NCBI GenBank assembly: GCA_965233625.1 | Contig: OZ247499.1 | Coordinates: 3,968,001 to 4,032,000 of the forward strand | Length of the DNA stretch: 64,000 bases | From: G965233625 sp965233625 | GTDB taxonomy: Bacteria > Planctomycetota > Planctomycetia > Pirellulales > Pirellulaceae | Direction of reading: 5' to 3' | Shown here: positions 57,040 through 64,000 of the stretch, piece after piece | Numbering within the stretch: position 1 is the stretch's first letter | Layout: the number at the start of each line of letters is the position of its first letter | Program-made: the position numbers and the translations under genes | Notes under the pieces: model-generated | Told to the model about the DNA's origin: nothing | What the model saw: the letters and a program-made list of their open reading frames with translations, nothing else | Database searches by the model: none

Positions 57040-58151
57040 AATCCGGCCTCCGCATCCTGCTAACCAACAATCAACTGGCCACTCGCGCTGGTTCGGAAAT
57101 GTTTCTCTATGAAGTGGCCATCGGACTGATGAAGCGGGGGCATAACCCCGTGGCTTACTCGATGAATCTAGGAGAAGTTGCCGCGGACCTGCGGCGCCGG
57201 ACGATCCCCGTCATCGACAGTCTGGAAGCATTGGCTGAACCGCCCGATGTAATTCATGGGCAGCACCATCTTGAAGCTGTGACCGCCATGCTACGGTTCC
57301 CGGCTGTCCCGGTCATCTACTATTGCCACGGCTGGTTGCCCTGGCAGGAACGTCCAGCTGTTTTTCCTTCCATCAAAAATTACATCGCCGTTGACGATCT
57401 CTGCCGAGAGCGACTGCTGACAACGCCGGGCATCCGGCCGGATCAGGTTCGGACGATGTACAACTTTGTGGACCTGGACCGCTTTCAACCTCGCCAACCA
57501 CTGCCGGACCGACCGGCATCGGCCCTCATCTTCAGCAACCACGCGTCCGAGAAGAACTATGCCGGGGTCATCCGTGCAGCGTGTCAGCACGTAGGCATCG
57601 AAAAAGTTGACATCCTTGGAATCCAATCCGGCGCCACCAGCAGCGAACCGGAGACGATCTTACCAGGCTACGACATCATTTTCGCGAAAGGCCGCTGCGC
57701 GCTCGAAGCAATGGCGTCTGGCTGCGCGACGGTTGTTACTGAGAGTCATGGCGTGGGAGGGCTGGTGACCATGCAGAATGTCGCTGCCTTGCGCAAGTTC
57801 AATTTCGGCGTCCGCACTATGCAGTCGGCGCCGTTATCTGAGGAAACGCTGATTGCTGCCTTACAGCAGTACGACCCTGGTGACGCAGGCAAGGTTTCAG
57901 AGTGGATCCGCGGTCATGCTGGCTTTCAGCCTTATCTCGATTCGCTCGAGCAGTTGTACCAGCACGCGTATGAAAACCGTACGAAGGAAACAGCCACGCT
58001 GCAGGCAGCCTTAACCGCCGCATCCAATTATCTTTGCAGCCTCGGTCCCCTCGTCAAACAACAGGCCCGCGACGCCCGGCGGGCCGAGAATTTGGAAAAG
58101 CGTTGCCAGATGCTTCAGCAGCAGATCGAGAAACTCACGGCCACAAAGTGA
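57036..58151 (+). CDS. GT4-type glycosyltransferase with C-terminal coiled coil
   Basis: A 371-residue GT-B glycosyltransferase. The N-terminal domain has LTNNQLATRAGSEMFLYEVA. The donor-binding domain has ALIFSNHASEKNY and the family 4 motif FAKGRCALEAMASGCATVVT. The last 30 residues (RRAENLEKRCQMLQQQIEKL) are a coiled coil, perhaps for pairing or membrane placement. ATGA overlap with the upstream gene implies translational coupling. Donor and acceptor sugars are unknown. Confidence 0.88.
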   Translation: MKSGLRILLTNNQLATRAGSEMFLYEVAIGLMKRGHNPVAYSMNLGEVAADLRRRTIPVIDSLEALAEPPDVIHGQHHLEAVTAMLRFPAVPVIYYCHGWLPWQERPAVFPSIKNYIAVDDLCRERLLTTPGIRPDQVRTMYNFVDLDRFQPRQPLPDRPASALIFSNHASEKNYAGVIRAACQHVGIEKVDILGIQSGATSSEPETILPGYDIIFAKGRCALEAMASGCATVVTESHGVGGLVTMQNVAALRKFNFGVRTMQSAPLSEETLIAALQQYDPGDAGKVSEWIRGHAGFQPYLDSLEQLYQHAYENRTKETATLQAALTAASNYLCSLGPLVKQQARDARRAENLEKRCQMLQQQIEKLTATK

Positions 58152-58166
58152 TTGAACCGCTCACCT

Positions 58167-60467
58167 TCAGCCTCTCGTCTTCAGCTTGATCCGATACAGC
58201 CCGAACGAGCCTTTCTTGCCATCTTTACCGGGCACTTCGGCCGTGATGTAAAGGGCATGTGGATCTTTGGGGCCGCCAAAAGTGCAGTTGGTGGGCAGAC
58301 CTGGCACGCGGATCACAGCAAGCTGTTTCCCGGTAGGACTGAAAACGTAAACGCCCGAGTCTTCACCCTTGCCTGCCGTTGCATAGATGTTGCCGTCGCG
58401 ATCCATCGCCATACCGTCGATGCCCCGCCGCCCCATGCCGAAGTCGAACAGTTCCGTGCGGCCAGCAAATGTGCCATCTTCCTGAATCTTAAACTTGTAC
58501 AGCGCTCTTGCGCCATCGTAGCGGTTGTTGTTATCGGCAACATAGGCGGTGCGACCGTCGGCGGAAATCAGAATACCGTTAGGGCGTTCCACCTGCTTCG
58601 TAGCAAGTTTCGCCTTACCATCTTTCACCAGGAAGACGCCTTCAAAGCCTATTTCCAGCAGCTCATCGCCACCGTATCGCGGATCGGTAAAGTAGATGGT
58701 TCCGTCCGGCGCGATGGCGATGTCGTTGGGGCTATTGAGTTTCTTGCCCTGATAGTTGTCGACGACCGTTTTGGCTTTGCCGCCGGTGACCACTGAAATC
58801 CGCCGGCCACCGCCGTCGGCGCCTTCGCACACCAGCAGGCGACCTTTGCTGTCGTGGATCATACCGTTGGCGCTGCCGGTGTTTTCGCGATAGACGGTGG
58901 TTTTACCAGTCTTCGGATCAAACCGCATGGTCTTGCTGACGCGGACATCTGAAAACAGGATGGCGCCATCCGGCGCCGCCGTGGGACCTTCCGTGAAAAC
59001 GCCCTCGTCCCAGAGCAGTTCCACCTTCGCATCCTTGGCCACAAATTTGTTCTGCTGCGTTGGCTTAAAATGCAGCGGCTTGGTGGGTGCGTTCTCAGGC
59101 TTGGGCATTGCCACCAGAACTTGCATCAGCTTGCGACGGGCGCCTGCCGACGCGGGCGTGTCTTCGCTGGCTTGGACCGGGTGCTGTTCGAGCGGGTCAG
59201 CAGCGATGTTAAACAACTTGCCATCGTCATAAAGCTTGAACTTCTTGTCGCGTGCATAGCGGCTGAAGCTGAATTGATCTTTATCCCAGCCCGGCCGCGG
59301 ATCGTAATGACAGAACGTCCAGGCCCGCGGCGTGGCAGGTTTACCAAGCAGTTGCTTGTAGAAGCTGACGCCGTCGACCGCAGGCTGTTTCGGCAACTTG
59401 CCGCCTGCCGCATCGAGGATGGTGGGCAGGAAATCCGTAGAGTCAATCAGTTCTTCATTCACGCCAGGTTTGACAGTCCCGGGCCAGCGGACAATCAGGG
59501 GCACATGGGTCCCGGCGTCGGTCGTTAGCCCTTTGCCGCCGGCAATCTCTCCGTCAACGGTCTGCGTGACAATATCGCGATGCGTGCCATTGTCGCTGTA
59601 AAACAGAATCATCGTCGATTCTTTTAGCCCCAGGGCGTCTACATTATCGACGATCCTGCCAACGCACCGGTCCATATACTGAACCATGTCTTTGAAATAC
59701 CGGGTATCTTCGTCAAAGCGTTTTTCCGCATCGGCCCATTCTTCCGAACCAGGCGTGGGCGACATCGGCCAGTGCGGCAGCGCCATCGGGTAGTAGACAA
59801 AAAACGGCTGATCACGCTTGGCTGCACGCTGGACGTAGTTGTTGATGAAGTCCACCCAGATATCCGGGCCGTACTTGCCTTTGGTGGCTTTAAGAAACTT
59901 GCCGTTCTGATTGATCACCGGGTCGGCATATCGCGAACCTTTTTCTTCCGTATGCCCCGTGTGCCACAACGCGTATTCATCAAAGCCCGCGTTTTCCACC
60001 TTCATCCCTTTGCCGCGTCGCATCACCGCGCCGGGATAGTCAGGCGGGTCATAGCTTTGCAACTGCCACTTTCCGGCGATGCAGGTCTGATAACCTGCCT
60101 GCTGCATGTAATGACCCATCGTTTTTAAGCTGGGATCGAGCACCCCAAAGTACAACCAGTTGCGGTTGTTATAGTTGCCCGTCATCAACTGAATCCGCGT
60201 ATTGGCACACAGCGGCTGCGAATACGCATGTGTGAACCGCACACCTTCGGTAGCCAGCTTATCAAGCCGCGGCGTCTGGTAGCTCTTACCCCCGTAGCAC
60301 CCTAGACCCTCCACACCAATATCGTCCGCCATAATCAGAATGATATTCGGCGGCCGCTTATCCGCAGCTGTTGCGCTGCCCGCAGCCCCAAAGCTCCCAC
60401 AACACGATGCGGCAAATAGAATGAGCGAAGCGGCAATGCAACAACGGAATTTCTGGTGAAGGTGCAT
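58167..60467 (-). CDS. Sulfatase - SMP-30/gluconolactonase fusion protein
   Basis: A 766-residue exported protein. Residues about 1-35 form a signal with possible lipobox cysteines (LILFAASCCG). The sulfatase domain (about 38-460) has IILIMADDIG and a formylglycine-site cysteine Cys87 in CANTR, where the usual Pro is Asn. GKWQLQ and FYSDNGTHRD follow. A complete SMP-30/gluconolactonase-like beta-propeller (about 470-766) contains WDEGVFTEGPTAAPDG, NSPNDIAIAPDGTIYFTDP and RRGIDGMAMDRDGNIY, which include the family's metal ligands. The frame extends to 60560; the Met at 60467 heads the signal peptide. Confidence 0.92.
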   Translation of the reverse strand: MHLHQKFRCCIAASLILFAASCCGSFGAAGSATAADKRPPNIILIMADDIGVEGLGCYGGKSYQTPRLDKLATEGVRFTHAYSQPLCANTRIQLMTGNYNNRNWLYFGVLDPSLKTMGHYMQQAGYQTCIAGKWQLQSYDPPDYPGAVMRRGKGMKVENAGFDEYALWHTGHTEEKGSRYADPVINQNGKFLKATKGKYGPDIWVDFINNYVQRAAKRDQPFFVYYPMALPHWPMSPTPGSEEWADAEKRFDEDTRYFKDMVQYMDRCVGRIVDNVDALGLKESTMILFYSDNGTHRDIVTQTVDGEIAGGKGLTTDAGTHVPLIVRWPGTVKPGVNEELIDSTDFLPTILDAAGGKLPKQPAVDGVSFYKQLLGKPATPRAWTFCHYDPRPGWDKDQFSFSRYARDKKFKLYDDGKLFNIAADPLEQHPVQASEDTPASAGARRKLMQVLVAMPKPENAPTKPLHFKPTQQNKFVAKDAKVELLWDEGVFTEGPTAAPDGAILFSDVRVSKTMRFDPKTGKTTVYRENTGSANGMIHDSKGRLLVCEGADGGGRRISVVTGGKAKTVVDNYQGKKLNSPNDIAIAPDGTIYFTDPRYGGDELLEIGFEGVFLVKDGKAKLATKQVERPNGILISADGRTAYVADNNNRYDGARALYKFKIQEDGTFAGRTELFDFGMGRRGIDGMAMDRDGNIYATAGKGEDSGVYVFSPTGKQLAVIRVPGLPTNCTFGGPKDPHALYITAEVPGKDGKKGSFGLYRIKLKTRG

Positions 60468-60654
60468 GGAAGTCGATGTGTTGATATTCTCGAAGCAGGA
60501 AAATCCAGGACGGTGCATTGTATTACGCCAGGCGAAACGCGTGCAAATCGGCAGCGGCAAATGAGGTGATTTTGTAGAAGGCTGGCGTGAGTGACGCTAA
60601 AACAATGTTGATAGTCCGGCGCCGGATGAGTTACGAACTAACGAAGGACAATTC

Positions 60655-60975
60655 ATGAAACTGCCGTCTGTTGACCAGTACGTATCGGCCCTCACCGAGG
60701 CCGCCAAACGTGACAACAATCAACCACTACTTCGCGCGCATTACAAATCGCCTGAGCGGAAAGCCACAACGGAAGAATTGGCCAGCGCCGTCGGATTTCT
60801 GGGCGCCAGCGGTGTCAACGCTCAGTACGGCAATCTGGCAAGTCGTGTCTGCAATTACTTGGGACGCACAGATTTCGAACCGAAGGTACGGATCCTTGTA
60901 TCCGAAACGAGTGGAGCCTGGATCATGCATCCACAGGTTGCAGACGCACTGGAAAGACTGGCGTGGGTATCGTAG
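60655..60975 (+). CDS. Small standalone domain protein, function unknown
   Basis: 106 residues, with AAGGA seven bases before the ATG. The sequence YKSPERKATTEELASAVGFL and VNAQYGNLASRVCNYLG resembles a domain I recall from the N-terminal part of some HNH-type endonucleases, but no nuclease domain follows. It may be a free-standing DNA-binding or regulatory domain. It converges on the rRNA unit, with 245 bases between that hold nothing I can name. Confidence 0.65.
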   Translation: MKLPSVDQYVSALTEAAKRDNNQPLLRAHYKSPERKATTEELASAVGFLGASGVNAQYGNLASRVCNYLGRTDFEPKVRILVSETSGAWIMHPQVADALERLAWVS

Positions 60976-61242
60976 CCTCCTAGCCCACAAAATGTAGGAC
61001 GGCTCAGTTAGACGCTGCCAGATCATTTTTATTGCGTTAGGCGATGAAGTAACGCTGCATCCAACCGCCCTGCGGTCTTGCGGTAACGCTCGAGGATGCT
61101 TCCACCTGAACAAAGGGATGCCTCTGCCTGAAGAATCGGGTCTCCCCGAAGAGTGGACGGAACCCAACAGCCTGCCGCCACAAGATGGCATTCATTTGAA
61201 CGCAGGCACGACGAGGCGTTGTGCAGATGTCTCAAAATAAAG

Positions 61243-61270
61243 AACGCCCCTGGTTTGACCCAGGGGCGTT
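61243..61270 (-). terminator. Rho-independent terminator of the rRNA unit
   Basis: A perfect 11-bp stem AACGCCCCTGG/CCAGGGGCGTT with a 6-base loop. On the minus strand it is followed by CTTTATTTT. It lies directly past the 5S gene. Confidence 0.88.
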
Positions 61271-61275
61271 AAATA

Positions 61276-61385
<110 letters not shown>

Positions 61386-61386
61386 G

Positions 61387-61454
61387 AGGTGTAAGAGGCG
61401 ATCAAACCGTCTTACACCTGATCTTCGGCAGCCCACCGCATGACTGGTGGGCTG
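61387..61454 (-). other. 23S-5S spacer with two processing-type stems
   Basis: The spacer holds AGGTGTAAGA (61387-61396) paired with TCTTACACCT (61410-61419), and CAGCCCACC paired with GGTGGGCTG (61429-61454). Neither has a T-run in the direction of transcription, so these look like RNase processing stems rather than terminators. The rest of the spacer to 61585 shows no tRNA. Confidence 0.55.
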
Positions 61455-61585
61455 CAATTTATTGGTTGTAGTATACCGATGGCTCTGACAGATATGACTT
61501 AACATATCTTTCGAATACGTAGGTGACGTGCGATTGGCTGATGCTGACAATCGATGCTCTCGCAAGAGAGTGTTGAATATCAGCG

Positions 61586-64000
<2,415 letters not shown>

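Overview
The window looks like part of a planctomycete chromosome, from the Pirellula/Planctomyces side of the phylum. The marks are a PVM-type (Planctomycetes-Verrucomicrobia) bacterial microcompartment operon, three DUF1549/DUF1553 c-haem proteins with DUF1501 partners, a DUF1559 pilin-like protein, a TIGR02996 protein, two sulfatases, two Hanks-type kinases and dispersed 'NPKRERG' palindromic repeats. No virulence or resistance genes were recognised.

Region 1 (1-9303, minus strand): a BMC operon read leftwards from a sigma70-like promoter at 9275-9303. Order of transcription: DeoR regulator, PduL phosphotransacylase, two BMC-H shell hexamers, acetate kinase, BMC-P vertex protein, CoA-acylating aldehyde dehydrogenase, BMC-P, an uncharacterised RpiB-like protein, BMC-P, class II aldolase, a palindromic repeat element, a lactate/malate dehydrogenase and an ADP-ribosylglycohydrolase cut by the window edge. 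This fits the described planctomycete organelle for L-fucose/L-rhamnose breakdown: the aldolase makes lactaldehyde plus DHAP, the aldehyde dehydrogenase makes lactyl-CoA, PduL makes lactyl phosphate, and the kinase makes ATP plus lactate. Four proteins carry a short amphipathic encapsulation-type helix at one end. One of them is the RpiB-like protein of unknown function, the best lead for undescribed biology here.

Region 2 (9497-26865, minus): rlmN; a CehA/McbA metallohydrolase with a His-rich tail overlapping a serine hydrolase; a sulfotransferase; a DUF1501 / DUF1549-DUF1553 pair separated by a second palindromic element; a compact run of metallophosphatase, beta-propeller and two small membrane proteins; a lipoprotein; an HtrA/Deg protease with a terminator.

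Region 3 (27080-36528): on the plus strand a DUF1559 pilin-like gene and a small lipoprotein. On the minus strand a DUF1549/1553 - ArsC-like - TIGR02996 run, a thioredoxin-like lipoprotein coupled to a Ser/Thr kinase with a C-terminal DUF1080-like domain, a TIM-barrel sugar isomerase-like protein and a methyltransferase.

Region 4 (36486-52116): a secreted clan-A glycoside hydrolase behind a pair of operator-like palindromes; a DUF1549/1553 - DUF1501 - WD40 triad; a hybrid histidine kinase; an outer-membrane barrel protein; tRNA-Arg(CCT); and a Ser/Thr kinase with an extracytoplasmic sensor.

Region 5 (52303-64000): a sulfatase; an IS481-type insertion sequence with 6-bp target duplication inside another palindromic repeat; a methyltransferase divergent from a deacetylase-like / glycosyltransferase pair; a sulfatase-SMP-30 fusion; a small standalone domain protein; and a 23S-5S rRNA unit on the minus strand, with the 23S gene running off the right edge.
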